From: Companilactobacillus huachuanensis
GTDB lineage: Bacteria; Bacillota; Bacilli; Lactobacillales; Lactobacillaceae
Length of the DNA: 64,000 bases
Direction: 5' to 3'
NCBI RefSeq assembly: GCF_005404815.1
Contig: NZ_BJDF01000007.1
Coordinates: forward strand, 62,001-126,000
This document shows, piece by piece, positions 1-10,055 of this stretch (its first letter is position 1; every line of letters begins with the position of its first letter). A program made the translations under genes and the position numbers. The notes under the pieces were generated by a model, which was not told the DNA's origin, made no database searches, and was given only the letters and a program-made list of their open reading frames with translations.

Positions 1-555
1 AATTTCCCCCATTTTTAGGTCAATGACGTAATTTTTATTGTGTGTCAAAATGCGTTTGCCATCGTCGTCTAAACGAAATTCAGGATGAAGGTCTTCTCTT
101 TGGAGATCTTCAAAGGTCTTTTCACAACCAAAAGGAATAACTTCAAGTGGCAATGGGAAGCTTCCTAAGGTGTCAGCCAGTTTTGATTGATCGACGATCC
201 AAATATTTTTGGTGGAATTAGTTGCGACCATCTTTTCAAGCAAGTGAGCAGCACCGCCACCTTTGATACCTTGATAGTTCTTGTCGATTTGATCGGCACC
301 ATCAATCGTTAAGTCGATATGGTCAACATCATTAAGATCCTTGGTTGGGATTCCGAGTGACTTAGCTTGCTTTTCAGAGCGCGAAGAAGTGGTTACAGCG
401 ACGATATTTTTGATCTCGCCAGCCTGATATCTCTTTCCGAGTTCTTCAATCATATAATAAACTGTGGAGCCAGTACCAAGTCCTACAACACTATTACTTT
501 TGATAAAGTCAACAGACTTAATACCAACGGCCTGCTTTAATTCATTTTGATCCAA
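1..555 (-). CDS. rpiA: Ribose-5-phosphate isomerase A (C-terminus cut off by window edge)
   Basis: Interconverts ribose 5-phosphate and ribulose 5-phosphate in the cytosolic non-oxidative pentose phosphate pathway. About 185 N-terminal residues are visible of a family length near 228; the rest lies left of base 1. Seen: the phosphate-binding GLGTGST near residues 25-31, a DGADQID motif holding the catalytic acid, and [11 protein letters not shown]. The start is taken as TTG at 555-553, because AAGGGGG (570-564) lies 8 nt upstream; the next ATG (545) would be 18 nt away. It follows the GNAT gene without a gap (TAG then TTG), so the two are probably co-transcribed and translationally coupled. 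Confidence 0.93.
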   Translation of the reverse strand, partial: MDQNELKQAVGIKSVDFIKSNSVVGLGTGSTVYYMIEELGKRYQAGEIKNIVAVTTSSRSEKQAKSLGIPTKDLNDVDHIDLTIDGADQIDKNYQGIKGGGAAHLLEKMVATNSTKNIWIVDQSKLADTLGSFPLPLEVIPFGCEKTFEDLQREDLHPEFRLDDDGKRILTHNKNYVIDLKMGEI

Positions 556-858
556 CTATTTTTCCCCCTTTAAAAGCTCTTGGTAATTTTCTGTCAACAA
601 AAATCTGATCTCTGGTTTTCTCTCAAAAGCAGCTTTTGAATATTCGCATACTGGCACAATTTTGAGATTTTTTAAATCCGCAAAATCCAAGGCAGCGTTG
701 AGAAGCTTGCCAGCCAATCCTTGACCACGATAGTCATCACTGACAAAAGTATGGTCGAGTGAAATGACACCATCTTTAACGGTGGAGTATGTAATTTCCC
801 CAATCATTTTATCGTTGTCTTCAAAAAAGAAACGACCGTCTTCATGTTTCATTTCCAT
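556..858 (-). CDS. Small GNAT-like N-acetyltransferase (YjdJ/PF14542 type)
   Basis: A 100-residue protein that is only a minimal acetyl-CoA-binding GNAT fold. The motif A signature RGQGLAGKLL (about residues 43-52) is clear, preceded by the strand LDHTFVSDDYRG. Length and pattern match the one-domain Gcn5-related family PF14542, whose substrates are mostly unknown. AGGAGG lies 7 nt before the first ATG, so that start is preferred over the Met two codons later. It is the first gene of a minus-strand pair with rpiA. No substrate can be inferred from context. Confidence 0.8.
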   Translation of the reverse strand: MEMKHEDGRFFFEDNDKMIGEITYSTVKDGVISLDHTFVSDDYRGQGLAGKLLNAALDFADLKNLKIVPVCEYSKAAFERKPEIRFLLTENYQELLKGEK

Positions 859-966
859 AAAATTACCTCCTGCTAGATTAATTTAATATTATACTACTCT
901 ATTATAAGAAGAAAGTCAGTGTAATGAATAGTTTTATAGCGGTTAAAATGCTATTATTTTAGTTAC

Positions 967-1110
967 TGAAGGTTATTACTCTCAGCTCTTCCAACTAGTT
1001 TATTTTTGAATGGCAGGAATAATAAAAGCGAAAACTCCTGATTATTTAAATAAATTAGCTTTAGGTATTAACAACAACGACTATATTAATTTTTCACATT
1101 TCAATCTTTA
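967..1110. repeat. Internally deleted copy of the TIR-bounded repeat
   Basis: Begins TGAAGGTT (967-974) and ends CATTTCAATCTTTA (1097-1110), a diverged inverted match to the TGAAGGTTGAAAG ends of the complete copies. It keeps the distal arm (ATTACTCTCAGCTCTTCCAA) and the AT-rich tail with a TTATTTAAATAAATTA motif, but has lost the whole structured core. Together with the relic at 1256-1352 it fills most of the 526-bp divergent gap between the GNAT gene and dut. I see no gene in that gap. Confidence 0.6.
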
Positions 1111-1255
1111 GCTGATATATTCCAATCTATTGTGGATGTTGTTGTATCAGGTTTAGTACCTTAGATTTTCAGTTAGTTTTCAAAGTTATCTGTATCATTT
1201 GTTTTGAATGTGTTTTTGATTATATTTCAAAAAGTATTTGAATTTTTTAACCAAT

Positions 1256-1352
1256 TAGTCCGAAGAGACGTAAAATATTTATGGGTAGTGGAGGTGCTGT
1301 TATTACAGCGCCAATCCGTACAACCAACGAATATTTTACGAATCTGGAGAAC
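1256..1352 (+). repeat. Degenerate short copy of the cloverleaf repeat
   Basis: Reads AGTCCGAAGAGACG at the left and TCTGGAGAACGGC at the right, matching the ends of the fuller copies at 29149 and 51017. The inner part keeps one small arm (GGTGCTGTTATTACAGCGCC) but the other two are gone. The flanking TAAAATATT/AATATTTTA stem still pairs. It ends about 18 nt before the Shine-Dalgarno of dut, so it is in the 5' leader of that gene or in its promoter region. Confidence 0.55.
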
Positions 1353-1384
1353 GGCACCCATCTAATATTAAAGGAGTTTTCAAT

Positions 1385-1927
1385 TTGACAAAAAAGCGTG
1401 GATTTGAAATTGTGAAGAAGTACGAGGGTAAAGGAATCAATTTACCAATTCGTCAAACTAAAAATGCTGCTGGTTATGATATCGAGAGTTCTGAGGATTT
1501 TGTAGTTCCCTCAATTTGGAAATTTGGTGTTCTAAATGTTTTGAAATTTTTGCTGAATAAGGGCAAAATGGAGGACAACAAAATTGCTGAGGTTCAAAAA
1601 TCAATTAAACCAGTGTTGGTACCAACGGGTGTCAAAGCTTATATGCAAGATGATGAAGTTTTGATTATTGCTAGTCGCTCCAGCAATCCCTTGAAACGTG
1701 GCTTATCAATTCCTAATGGTATTGGAGTTGTTGATGCAGATTATTACAATAATGATAGCAACGAGGGCGAACTATTTGTCCAATTGATCAACTTTTTTCC
1801 AGTGGATTACACGGTTAAAAAAGGTGAACGTTTGGCCCAAGGAATATTCATCAAATACCTTACAACTGATGACGATGAGGGTGGATTAACAAAACGTCAT
1901 GGAGGATTTGGTTCTTCAGGAATATAA
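1385..1927 (+). CDS. dut: dUTP diphosphatase (dUTPase)
   Basis: Hydrolyses dUTP to dUMP and pyrophosphate, keeping uracil out of DNA and feeding dTMP synthesis. All five trimeric-dUTPase motifs can be read in 180 residues: AAGYDIES (motif 1), [11 protein letters not shown] (2), [13 protein letters not shown] (3), [11 protein letters not shown] (4) and a C-terminal RHGGFGSSG (5, the arm that closes over the active site). An insert of about 30 residues after motif 1 makes it longer than the usual 145-150. The start is TTG, with AAAGGAG 8 nt upstream; no ATG gives a better start. It is followed 19 nt later by radA, as in other lactobacilli. Confidence 0.9.
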   Translation: MTKKRGFEIVKKYEGKGINLPIRQTKNAAGYDIESSEDFVVPSIWKFGVLNVLKFLLNKGKMEDNKIAEVQKSIKPVLVPTGVKAYMQDDEVLIIASRSSNPLKRGLSIPNGIGVVDADYYNNDSNEGELFVQLINFFPVDYTVKKGERLAQGIFIKYLTTDDDEGGLTKRHGGFGSSGI

Positions 1928-1946
1928 TAAGAAAGGAACTATTTTA

Positions 1947-3329
1947 TTGGCAAAAGCTAAAACAAAATTCGTATGTCAAAATTGTGGATATGTGTCCCCA
2001 AAGTATTTGGGACGTTGTCCAAACTGTGGTGTATGGAATCAAATGGTTGAAGAAATTGAACAGCCAGATATTGCTAAAATAAGTAAGGCTAATGCAACAC
2101 CAAGCCGTCGCGTCAGTGATGTTGAATCTAAGCCGGTCAAGTTGGGTGAGGTTTCATTCGAAAAGGAACCACGTGTTAAAACTGAACTTGGTGAGTTGAA
2201 TCGTGTGCTTGGTGGCGGTATCGTTCCGGGATCATTAATATTGATTGGTGGAGATCCTGGTATCGGTAAGTCAACGCTTTTGACGCAAGTATCCGGTCAA
2301 TTGGCAAGGGATGGCAGTAAAGTTTTGTACGTTTCTGGTGAAGAAAGTGCTTCCCAGATTAAAATGCGGGCTGATCGAATCGATGTGACGGGTGATAATT
2401 TGTATCTTTATCCACAAACAGATATGAGTTATATTCGTGAAAACATTGATGAAATGCATCCGGATTACTTGATTATTGACTCTGTTCAAACGATGGATGA
2501 ACCAGAAATAACATCCGCTGTTGGTAGTGTTTCTCAAATTCGTGAAGTTACTGCGGAATTGATGAACATTGCTAAGCAACAAAACATCACTGTCTTCGTC
2601 GTAGGACATGTTACTAAAGGTGGTGCTATTGCTGGTCCAAAAATTTTGGAGCATATGGTTGATACTGTTTTATACTTTGAGGGGGACACCCATCACAGTT
2701 ACCGTATTTTGCGTTCAGTTAAGAACCGTTTTGGTTCAACAAATGAAATCGGTATTTTTGAAATGCGTACTAAAGGGTTGGTCGAAGTGGCTAATCCATC
2801 AGAGATTTTCTTGGAAGAACGTTTAGCTGATGCCAATGGTTCTGCGGTCGTTGTTTCAATGGAAGGTACGAGACCAATTTTGGTTGAAATTCAGTCGCTA
2901 ATTACGCCGACAGTTTTCGGTAATGCTAAGAGAACCGCCACTGGCTTGGACCACAATCGTGTTTCAGTGATCATGGCCGTGTTGGAAAAACGAGGCAACT
3001 TGATGCTCCAAAATCAAGATGCTTACTTGAAATCAACAGGTGGCGTAAAATTAGATGAACCGGCAATTGATTTGGCGTTAGCAATGTCGATTGCATCAAG
3101 TTACAAGAATATTGGAATACCCGGAACAGATTGTTTCGTTGGTGAAGTTGGTTTGACTGGTGAAGTACGCCGTGTTAATCGAATCGACCAACGTGTCAAT
3201 GAAGCTGAGAAGTTAGGCTTTAAGCGAATTTTTGTTCCTAAGAATAATCTTGGCGACTGGTCAAAAGACAACAAAATTCAAATAATCGGTGTCAGTACAG
3301 TAGCAGATGCAATGAAGAAAATTTTTTAA
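1947..3329 (+). CDS. radA: DNA repair protein RadA/Sms
   Basis: RecA-like ATPase that helps process branched recombination intermediates. Domain order: a four-cysteine zinc finger (CQNCGY...CPNC, about residues 10-28), Walker [11 protein letters not shown], the RadA-specific KNRFG motif, and a C-terminal Lon-protease-like domain that lacks the catalytic pair ([12 protein letters not shown] region). I chose the TTG at 1947 (460 residues), which has AAAGGA 9 nt upstream; an open frame extends to 1899 but would overlap dut and add residues before the zinc finger. It lies directly between dut and yacL. Confidence 0.93.
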   Translation: MAKAKTKFVCQNCGYVSPKYLGRCPNCGVWNQMVEEIEQPDIAKISKANATPSRRVSDVESKPVKLGEVSFEKEPRVKTELGELNRVLGGGIVPGSLILIGGDPGIGKSTLLTQVSGQLARDGSKVLYVSGEESASQIKMRADRIDVTGDNLYLYPQTDMSYIRENIDEMHPDYLIIDSVQTMDEPEITSAVGSVSQIREVTAELMNIAKQQNITVFVVGHVTKGGAIAGPKILEHMVDTVLYFEGDTHHSYRILRSVKNRFGSTNEIGIFEMRTKGLVEVANPSEIFLEERLADANGSAVVVSMEGTRPILVEIQSLITPTVFGNAKRTATGLDHNRVSVIMAVLEKRGNLMLQNQDAYLKSTGGVKLDEPAIDLALAMSIASSYKNIGIPGTDCFVGEVGLTGEVRRVNRIDQRVNEAEKLGFKRIFVPKNNLGDWSKDNKIQIIGVSTVADAMKKIF

Positions 3330-3343
3330 ATGAGGAGGTTTTT

Positions 3344-4627
3344 ATGCGAAAGATCGTAGTAAATATAATTTTTGCACTACTAGGCATTGCTGTAGGGATA
3401 ACAGCCTTACCTAGCCTGTGGGAAGTATCAGGTTTAACAGGAGTTGCCTTTATCAATAACGGCTATTTTGATGGACTTATTGGATGTATTATATTTTATT
3501 TTTTGTCGTTCTTGTTTGTTAAACCAATATTAGATTTGAATCAACAGATTGAAAAATATCTTAATTCGAGATCACCAGGTTGGATCATCTATGGATCAGG
3601 ATTTTTAATTGGTGGCTTGGTTTTGGCCAACATCATTTCGATTCCTTTTTACATGATGCACAATATGTTTTCAAAAGTCATTCCGGTAATCTTAATGATT
3701 GTTTTTGGATGGATCGGTTTTAGAATGGGAACTAGTCGTCGTAACGACTGGAGTAATTTTTCCATTTCAAAACGTAATACAAACAACAATAACAAGGCAG
3801 CTGAAAAGGATAATGGAATTGCGTCCGAAGGCGAAGTAACTCGTCGTTCAGCTAAAAAAGACTTTTATCCATACAAAATTTTGGATACATCAGTCGTAAT
3901 TGATGGTCGAATTCATCAATTAGCACAAACCGGATTTTTGGAAGGTAAGTTGATGATTCCGGACTTTGTCGTCCATGAATTACAATTGATCTCTGATTCC
4001 AGTGATAATCAAAAACGTGAACGTGGCCGTCGTGGTTTGGACATTTTGAATGAAATTAAGATGGACCAAACAATTAATTATGAAACAACCACACGCGATT
4101 ATGATAATATTCCAGAAGTGGATATGAAATTGCTTAAATTAGCTAAAGAAATCGGTGGTGCTGTCATCACAAATGATTATAATTTAAGTAAGGTAAGTGA
4201 ATTTCAAAATGTTCAAGTGCTTAACATTAACGAATTAGCCAAAGTTTTGAAACCTATGGTTTTGCCAGGAGAAACGATGACTGTTAAAGTTATTAAAGAG
4301 GGTACTGAAAGAGAACAAGGTGTCGCATACCTAGAAGATGGTACGATGGTCGTTGTTGAAGAAGGTAAATACTTCATCAGTAAGGACGTCGATGTCGTCG
4401 TAACTAGTGCATTGCAAACTGATGCTGGTAAAATGATTTTTGCAAAACCTAAGCATTCAATGCATGGTATCCAGGAAAAGAGTAGTGCCAAGGAGAATAC
4501 CAACAGCCGTACTAATAGTTCCAATAACAACAGTAGTTCTAACAACAGTAATGGCAACCGGAATTCAAATCGAAACAACTCGAGAAATAAAAGGGGAGAA
4601 AACAGAAATGGCAAAAAAGTCAGATAA
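3344..4627 (+). CDS. yacL: YacL family membrane-anchored PIN/TRAM protein
   Basis: Four hydrophobic segments in the first ~130 residues anchor it in the membrane. A PIN nuclease domain follows ([20 protein letters not shown], and the acidic ITNDYNL with its metal-binding Asp), then a TRAM domain ([14 protein letters not shown]...). The role of YacL is not well defined; the fold suggests RNA cleavage at the membrane. AGGAGG precedes the ATG. The last ~50 residues are an unusual low-complexity tail of Asn, Ser and Arg, not part of the conserved family core. The gene overlaps gltX by 20 nt and probably couples to it. Confidence 0.88.
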   Translation: MRKIVVNIIFALLGIAVGITALPSLWEVSGLTGVAFINNGYFDGLIGCIIFYFLSFLFVKPILDLNQQIEKYLNSRSPGWIIYGSGFLIGGLVLANIISIPFYMMHNMFSKVIPVILMIVFGWIGFRMGTSRRNDWSNFSISKRNTNNNNKAAEKDNGIASEGEVTRRSAKKDFYPYKILDTSVVIDGRIHQLAQTGFLEGKLMIPDFVVHELQLISDSSDNQKRERGRRGLDILNEIKMDQTINYETTTRDYDNIPEVDMKLLKLAKEIGGAVITNDYNLSKVSEFQNVQVLNINELAKVLKPMVLPGETMTVKVIKEGTEREQGVAYLEDGTMVVVEEGKYFISKDVDVVVTSALQTDAGKMIFAKPKHSMHGIQEKSSAKENTNSRTNSSNNNSSSNNSNGNRNSNRNNSRNKRGENRNGKKVR

Positions 4628-6104
4628 CAAAATTCGTGTAAGATATGCACCAAGTCCAACAGGTCACTTGCACATTGGGAACGCTAGAACAGCTATCTTT
4701 AACTACTTATTCGCACGTAGTCACAAGGGAACCTTCGTAATCCGCATCGAGGATACAGATACAAAGCGTAATGTTGAAGGCGGTACCAAAAGCCAACTAG
4801 AAAACCTTAAATGGCTTGGCGTTGATTGGGATGAGGGTCCAGATGTCGGTGGAGATTATGGTCCTTACCGTCAATCAGAGAGAAAAGACATTTATCAAAA
4901 ATATATTGATGAATTACTTGAAAAGGGCTTAGCTTACAAATCATATCTGACTGAAGAACAACTAACAAAAATGCGTGAAGATCAAGAAGCTAATGGTCAA
5001 ATGCCACACTATGAATACGAATTTGCTGGTATGACTGAAGACGAAAAAGCTGCCAAGATCAAGAAAGCTGAAGATGCCGGTTTACAACCAGTTGTCAGAT
5101 TCCACGTACCACATGCTAAAAACTACGAATGGGACGATATCGTAAAAGGTACTGTTTCAATCGGTTCTGATACTATCGGTGGCGATTGGGTCATCCAAAA
5201 ACGTGATGGTATGCCTACATACAACTTTGCCGTTGTTGTCGATGATCACCTAATGGAAATTTCTCATGTCCTTCGTGGTGATGATCACGTAGCTAACACA
5301 CCTAAGCAATTGATGATTTACGATGCACTTGGCTGGGAAGCACCTAAGTTCGGTCACATGACACTTATCATCAATACTGAAACTGGTAAAAAATTAAGTA
5401 AACGTGATGAATCAATTCTCCAATTCATCGAACAATATCGTGATTTAGGATACTTACCAGAAGCTATGTTTAACTTCATTACTTTGCTAGGCTGGTCACC
5501 AGTTGGTGAAGATGAATTATTCACACGTAAACAATTTATCAAGATTTTTGATGAAAATCGTTTGAGTAGATCACCTGCTAAGTTTGATCAAAAGAAACTT
5601 GAATGGGTAAACAACCAATACGTAAAGGGTGCTGATGTCAGTGAAATTACTGATTTGGTACTTTCAAACTTAATTGAAGCCAAACGTATTCCTGCTGATC
5701 CAAGTACAAATGAAATTCAATGGGTTAGACATTTAACAGAGCTTTACATGCCACAAATGAGTTACACACAGCAAATCGTTGAATTGTCAGATGTATTCTT
5801 TAATCAACCAGAACATCTAACAGATGATGAACAACAAGAACTTGTTGATGACGATTCGAAGACAGCTATTGAAGATTTGAAGGGTAAGTTGGAAAAACTT
5901 GACCGTTTCACAGCAACACAAATTATGGCTGCTATCCAATCAGTTAGAGCTGATACTGGTGTCAAAGGTAGAAAACTTTACATGCCAGCTAGAATTGCTG
6001 CAACAAGAACAATGCATGGTCCAGCTATTGCTGAAACAATCGAATTGTTTGGTAAAGAAAAAGTTCTTGCTAATATCGACAAGACTTTGAATGAAATGAA
6101 ATAA
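4608..6104 (+). CDS. gltX: Glutamyl-tRNA synthetase
   Basis: Class I aminoacyl-tRNA synthetase charging tRNA-Glu, and in this lineage probably tRNA-Gln as well before amidation. It has 498 residues. The HIGH signature is HLHIG in [14 protein letters not shown] near residue 20, and the KMSKS loop reads KLSKR. The start at 4608 has AAGGGGAG about 8 nt upstream and gives the usual N-terminus; an upstream extension in the same frame is yacL read out of frame. Unlike Bacillus subtilis, no cysE lies between gltX and cysS; a terminator separates them instead. Confidence 0.96.
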   Translation: MAKKSDNKIRVRYAPSPTGHLHIGNARTAIFNYLFARSHKGTFVIRIEDTDTKRNVEGGTKSQLENLKWLGVDWDEGPDVGGDYGPYRQSERKDIYQKYIDELLEKGLAYKSYLTEEQLTKMREDQEANGQMPHYEYEFAGMTEDEKAAKIKKAEDAGLQPVVRFHVPHAKNYEWDDIVKGTVSIGSDTIGGDWVIQKRDGMPTYNFAVVVDDHLMEISHVLRGDDHVANTPKQLMIYDALGWEAPKFGHMTLIINTETGKKLSKRDESILQFIEQYRDLGYLPEAMFNFITLLGWSPVGEDELFTRKQFIKIFDENRLSRSPAKFDQKKLEWVNNQYVKGADVSEITDLVLSNLIEAKRIPADPSTNEIQWVRHLTELYMPQMSYTQQIVELSDVFFNQPEHLTDDEQQELVDDDSKTAIEDLKGKLEKLDRFTATQIMAAIQSVRADTGVKGRKLYMPARIAATRTMHGPAIAETIELFGKEKVLANIDKTLNEMK

Positions 6105-6131
6105 TTCATTTCAAATAAAATAAAACAGAAA

Positions 6132-6177
6132 AAGAGGTTGAAGGAAAACTTAGTTTGCCTCAACCCCTTTTTTATAT
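6132..6177 (+). terminator. Intrinsic terminator after gltX
   Basis: AGAGGTTGAAGG pairs imperfectly with GCCTCAACCCC across an AAACTTAGTTT loop, followed by TTTTTT. It ends only about 10 nt before the cysS start, so cysS is transcribed by readthrough or from a promoter overlapping this region. Confidence 0.75.
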
Positions 6178-6188
6178 AGGTGAAGATT

Positions 6189-7601
6189 ATGTTGAAAATT
6201 TTTAATACCTTAACGCGTGAAAAAGAAGAATTTAAACCGATAACACCTAAGCAAGTAAATATGTATGTCTGTGGACCAACTGTGTATAACTATATTCATA
6301 TTGGCAATGCTCGTTCAATCGTCGCCTTCGATACTGTTCGTCGCTATTTGGAATTCTTAGGTTACAATGTTAAATTTGTTTCCAACTTCACCGATGTTGA
6401 CGATAAGATGATTAAAGAAGCAAACCGCGAGGGTATTACTGTTCTTGAAGTTGCTGACCGTTTCATCAAAGCCTTTTATGAAGATATTGACGAAATTAAT
6501 GTTGAAAGGGCAACTATCAATCCACGTGCAACTGACAACATTCAAGAAATTATCGATTTTATAAGGGATTTAATTGAAAAAGACTATGCTTACGAATCAC
6601 AAGGGGATGTTTTCTACCGTGCCCGTAAGTTCAAGCATTACGGAGAATTATCTGATCAAAATATTGACCAGTTAGTTGAAGGGGCTAGTGAACACGTTGG
6701 TGATTCTGAATTTGACAAGAAGCAAGATCCAATTGATTTTGCACTCTGGAAGAAAGCCAAGCCCGGTGAGATCAAATGGGATTCACCATGGGGTGAAGGA
6801 CGTCCAGGTTGGCACATCGAATGTTCGGTAATGTCGACAAAATACTTGGGTGATACTTTTGATATCCATGGTGGCGGTCAAGATTTGGAATTTCCTCACC
6901 ATGAAAATGAAATTGCTCAAAGTGAAGCTAAAACGGGCAAGAAATTTGTCAATTATTGGATGCATAATGGCTTCGTAACTGTTGAGAATAATGAAAAAAT
7001 GAGTAAATCACTCGGAAATTTTGTTACAGTTCATGACTTAGTAAAGAAAACCAATCCACAGATTTTAAGATTCTTCTTGTCATCAACGCATTACCGTCGC
7101 CCACTCGAATACTCAGAAGCCAATTTGCAAAAGGCCGCCGATAATCTTGATAAGATAAAAACAGCATATAACAACTTGAAGTTTCGTCTTGATGGAGCCG
7201 AAGATGCTACTGATATTGCGGATATTCAAGAACAGATTACTGGAATTATGAATGGATTTACCACGGCAATGAATGATGATTTTAACGTTCAAAATGGCTT
7301 GACAGAGATTTTTAACTTGGTCGGTGTTGCTAATAACTATGCTGCTCAAGATACAGTTGCTAAAAATGCTGCGAATGTTATCCTAGAAGCTATGGTTAAA
7401 TTGACTAGCATTTTGGGTGTCAACTTGGATGAAGAGCAACAAGATTTATCTGAAGAAATCCAACAAATGGTCGATGCACGAGATGTCGCTCGAGCAAACA
7501 AAGATTTTGCTACCAGCGATAAATTACGTGACCAACTAAAGGATATGGGTGTGATCTTAGAGGATACACCACAAGGAACACGGTGGCATATTAATGACTG
7601 A
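6189..7601 (+). CDS. cysS: Cysteinyl-tRNA synthetase
   Basis: Charges tRNA-Cys. It is 470 residues with the class I signatures YIHIGNAR near residue 35 and [10 protein letters not shown]. Zinc ligands are visible as the Cys in [11 protein letters not shown], the Cys in HIECSVM and the His/Glu of [11 protein letters not shown]. The start is ATG 6189, preceded by AGGTGAAG, rather than GTG 6180, which has no ribosome site. The stop overlaps the mrnC start by 8 nt. The cysS-mrnC-rlmB order is the conserved Firmicute arrangement. Confidence 0.96.
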   Translation: MLKIFNTLTREKEEFKPITPKQVNMYVCGPTVYNYIHIGNARSIVAFDTVRRYLEFLGYNVKFVSNFTDVDDKMIKEANREGITVLEVADRFIKAFYEDIDEINVERATINPRATDNIQEIIDFIRDLIEKDYAYESQGDVFYRARKFKHYGELSDQNIDQLVEGASEHVGDSEFDKKQDPIDFALWKKAKPGEIKWDSPWGEGRPGWHIECSVMSTKYLGDTFDIHGGGQDLEFPHHENEIAQSEAKTGKKFVNYWMHNGFVTVENNEKMSKSLGNFVTVHDLVKKTNPQILRFFLSSTHYRRPLEYSEANLQKAADNLDKIKTAYNNLKFRLDGAEDATDIADIQEQITGIMNGFTTAMNDDFNVQNGLTEIFNLVGVANNYAAQDTVAKNAANVILEAMVKLTSILGVNLDEEQQDLSEEIQQMVDARDVARANKDFATSDKLRDQLKDMGVILEDTPQGTRWHIND

Positions 7602-8007
7602 TGTTAAGAAATTTAATGGCGTAACTTTGGCATATTTAGGGGATGCTGTTTATGAAGTATTTATTCGTGAACACTTACTCTCAAAAAATATTGTCAAAGT
7701 TAACGAATTACAGCACCAAGCGAAACATTACGTTTCCGCAAAAGCACAAGCATCATTGATTACATTGATGATGGATAAAGACGTTTTATCTGAACAAGAG
7801 ATTCGTATTTACAAGAATGGTCGTAATGCGAAAAAACAAACCAAAGCAAAGAATACAAGTGTCGTCACATATCACATGTCCACTGGTTTTGAAGCAGTTT
7901 TTGGCTATTTAGATATTACTGGCAACAAAGAACGCGTGAAAGAACTAGCACAATGGTGCATAAATGAAGTGGAGACAGGTGAAGCAGATGACAGACAATT
8001 CAAATAA
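7594..8007 (+). CDS. mrnC: Mini-ribonuclease III
   Basis: Double-strand-specific RNase that trims the 5' and 3' ends of 23S rRNA in Firmicutes. The 137 residues form a lone RNase III catalytic domain without a dsRNA-binding domain. The [11 protein letters not shown] signature carries the metal-binding Asp, and [23 protein letters not shown] corresponds to the second catalytic region, with its Glu. It overlaps cysS upstream and rlmB downstream (20 nt), so the three are one translationally coupled unit. Confidence 0.93.
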   Translation: MTDVKKFNGVTLAYLGDAVYEVFIREHLLSKNIVKVNELQHQAKHYVSAKAQASLITLMMDKDVLSEQEIRIYKNGRNAKKQTKAKNTSVVTYHMSTGFEAVFGYLDITGNKERVKELAQWCINEVETGEADDRQFK

Positions 8008-8761
8008 TAGTAATAGTGAAGAAAAAGAATTAATTTATGGTGTTCATTCAGTAATCGAATTATTGAAGTCAGCAACCGCAAATCAAAGGGTTAACAAAGT
8101 TTTGGTTCAAAAGGGACTTTCCAGTGAGCATATCGCTGAGGCTATCAAGTTAGCTAAGAGAGACCGCTTGATTGTTCAAGAAGTTCCTAAGAACAAACTA
8201 GATGACATCAGTGATGGTGGCAATCACCAAGGGATGGCCGCATATATTGCACCATACCAATACGCTGAATTGGACGATATCTTTAAAAGAGCCGAAGAAA
8301 AGGGCGAAGATCCATTCATCCTTATTCTAGACAAAATTGAAGATCCCCATAACTTGGGTTCAATTATGCGTACAGCTGATGCCGTCGGAGTTCATGGGAT
8401 CATCGTACCAAAGCACAGATCGACTGGTCTAACATCAACCGTAGCGAAGACATCAACTGGTGCTATCGAACATGTACCAGTTGTCCGAGTAACAAATTTA
8501 GTTAATACCATCAATGAACTCAAAGAGAAGAACGTTTGGGTCTTTGGAACAGCCATGGAAGGTGAAAACTACCGTAACTGGAATGCTAAGGGAGCAATTG
8601 CTCTGATCATCGGTAATGAAGGCAAGGGTATTTCACCTTTAGTATTGAAACAGGCTGATCAAACATTGAATATTCCAATGGTAGGACATGTGCAAAGCTT
8701 GAATGCAAGTGTTGCTACGGGTATCTTGTTGTATCAAGCATTTGCATCAAGAAATGCCTAG
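7988..8761 (+). CDS. rlmB: 23S rRNA (guanosine-2'-O-)-methyltransferase RlmB
   Basis: SPOUT-class methylase using SAM to modify G2251-type guanosine of 23S rRNA. Seen: an N-terminal substrate-binding domain (IYGVHSVIELLKS) and the three knot motifs, KIEDPHNLGSIMRTADAVG, IIGNEGKGIS and SLNASVATGILLYQ. I place the start at ATG 7988, with AGGTGA just upstream; an extension to 7964 has no ribosome site. It overlaps mrnC by 20 nt. In B. subtilis yacP (rae1) follows; here it is absent and a repeat relic fills the gap before the sigma factor. Confidence 0.93.
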   Translation: MTDNSNNSNSEEKELIYGVHSVIELLKSATANQRVNKVLVQKGLSSEHIAEAIKLAKRDRLIVQEVPKNKLDDISDGGNHQGMAAYIAPYQYAELDDIFKRAEEKGEDPFILILDKIEDPHNLGSIMRTADAVGVHGIIVPKHRSTGLTSTVAKTSTGAIEHVPVVRVTNLVNTINELKEKNVWVFGTAMEGENYRNWNAKGAIALIIGNEGKGISPLVLKQADQTLNIPMVGHVQSLNASVATGILLYQAFASRNA

Positions 8762-8775
8762 TAGTTTTTCCAACA

Positions 8776-8845
8776 GGTTGGAAGTTTAGTTAAGTATGCC
8801 GTTTTTAGAGTTGAGATTATTCTCAGCTCTGGAGGCGGCATATTT
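8776..8845. repeat. Small relic of the dispersed repeat (outer stem only)
   Basis: GGTTGGAAGTTTAGTTAAG followed by a hairpin, GCCGTTTTTAGAGTTGAGA / TCTCAGCTCTGGAGGCGGC, matching the left flank and outer stem of the full copies with the core removed. It lies between rlmB and the sigma factor. The remaining ~130 bases to 8980 are AT-rich, and I see no gene or convincing promoter in them. Confidence 0.6.
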
Positions 8846-8980
8846 TAATAGCAACAAATATTATGAACAGAATAATTAAAAATCATTCGCTTTTTTTGTA
8901 AACAAATGTTCGCTAGATTATCAAAAATAATTCCTGTAATCTTATAATTGTAAAATTATCGTCTGTAATAAATTTGTCTA

Positions 8981-9541
8981 ATGCTTAGTGAAGAATCATT
9001 ATTGATTGAACAGGTTAGAAATGACCGCAATTCTCCAGCTTTAATACTACTGGTTAATAAGTACCGTCCAATGATTGATAACTTGGCAAAGCAATATTTC
9101 ATAACTAGTTATGAACGTGATGACTGGTATCAGGAAGCCTATTTTACTTGTTTTCAATCGTGTCAATTATTTGATGGTTCAAGTGGATCCAAATTTGGTA
9201 GTTTTTTTAAAATGAAATTCACACATTGTATTATTGATTTGATTAGATATGAAAATGCAAATAAAAGGAAGGTCAATGGGTTAACAGAATCACTTGATGA
9301 AATCGACCAGTCTAAAATGACAACTCCTAGTCACAAAAATGCGGTCGAAGATTTTGATAATATTCGAATTGCAACAACAGAAATGAATCTTAGAGAATTA
9401 ATTGCTCTAGGATATGTCTATGGTTGCACTCGGTTAGACGAGGCTTGTCGCCAGGCAAACTGTGATGGTAAAGCCCTTAAAGCGGCGGCTCAAAGATGTA
9501 AAAGAAAAATCAAAGAACAGCAGGATAATCATTTGTCATGA
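8981..9541 (+). CDS. Sigma-70 family factor, SigH/ComX-like
   Basis: A 186-residue RNA polymerase sigma factor. Region 2 is readable (YERDDWYQEAYFTCFQSC...FGSFFKMKFTHCIIDLIRY, about residues 43-90, covering core binding and -10 recognition). A shorter C-terminal helical part would be region 4 (LRELIALGYVYGCTRLDEACRQ), much diverged. Its position between rlmB and rpmG-secE-nusG is that of sigH in Firmicutes; in lactobacilli this gene is the SigH/ComX homologue linked to competence genes. No clear Shine-Dalgarno precedes the ATG, so basal translation is probably weak. Family is fairly certain; the regulon is inference. Confidence 0.82.
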   Translation: MLSEESLLIEQVRNDRNSPALILLVNKYRPMIDNLAKQYFITSYERDDWYQEAYFTCFQSCQLFDGSSGSKFGSFFKMKFTHCIIDLIRYENANKRKVNGLTESLDEIDQSKMTTPSHKNAVEDFDNIRIATTEMNLRELIALGYVYGCTRLDEACRQANCDGKALKAAAQRCKRKIKEQQDNHLS

Positions 9542-9611
9542 TATTGCAATGGACAAACCATGTTTCAGAGTTTACAATTAATAAGATTAAGTTTAGATTT
9601 TGGAGAAAAAC

Positions 9612-9761
9612 ATGGGATTAAGAAAAGTTGCCTTAGCTTGTACAGTTTGTGGATCAAGAAATTACACAATCACTGAAAACCCTAGTCGTACAGAAAGACT
9701 AGAAGTTAAAAAGTTTTGCAAGCACTGTGGTAAACATACATTGCATAAAGAAACAAGATAA
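9612..9761 (+). CDS. rpmG: 50S ribosomal protein L33
   Basis: A 49-residue ribosomal protein, too short for many gene finders. It begins [18 protein letters not shown] and ends [14 protein letters not shown]. The two CxxC pairs mark the zinc-binding (C+) form of L33. GGAG lies upstream of the ATG. The order rpmG-secE-nusG is conserved in Firmicutes, and secE starts 14 nt downstream. Confidence 0.93.
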   Translation: MGLRKVALACTVCGSRNYTITENPSRTERLEVKKFCKHCGKHTLHKETR

Positions 9762-9775
9762 TTCTGGAGGAACAA

Positions 9776-9961
9776 ATGAAACTATTTAAATTTTTTGGTA
9801 GTGTCAACAAAGAAATGAAATTAGTTGTTTGGCCTACATTTAAAGAAAACAGACGTGATACTTGGATTGTTATCGGAACATCACTAATGTACGCAATCTT
9901 CTTTGCTCTAGTTGACTGGGGCTTGATTGCAATTTTGCAACGCTTCGTAATGGGTAAATAG
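9776..9961 (+). CDS. secE: Preprotein translocase subunit SecE
   Basis: Essential small partner of SecY in the membrane channel. The 61 residues have the conserved amphipathic segment (VNKEMKLVVWPTFKENRRDTWIV) followed by one transmembrane helix (about residues 33-55), the usual single-span Gram-positive form. CTGGAGG lies about 7 nt before the ATG. It probably shares a transcript with rpmG. Confidence 0.93.
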   Translation: MKLFKFFGSVNKEMKLVVWPTFKENRRDTWIVIGTSLMYAIFFALVDWGLIAILQRFVMGK

Positions 9962-9962
9962 A

Positions 9963-9991
9963 TTGTAAGAGCGTCAAAAATTTGCTATTAT
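9963..9991 (+). promoter_or_regulatory. Sigma-A promoter for nusG
   Basis: TTGTAA (9963-9968), a 17-nt spacer and TATTAT (9986-9991), right after the secE stop. The predicted start near 9998 is just ahead of the terminator-like hairpin at 10007-10034. Confidence 0.6.
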
Positions 9992-10006
9992 GTTTGTAAC
10001 GAGAAA

Positions 10007-10034
10007 AACTTCGACATGGTTCGGAGTTTTTTTA
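10007..10034 (+). terminator. Terminator or attenuator hairpin in the nusG leader
   Basis: AACTTCG pairs with CGGAGTT (one G-T pair) over a short ACATGGTT loop, then a run of seven T. It can end secE transcription, and also truncate transcripts from the promoter at 9963 before nusG. Confidence 0.6.
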
Positions 10035-10055
10035 TTTTGAATTTTGGAGGAAATT

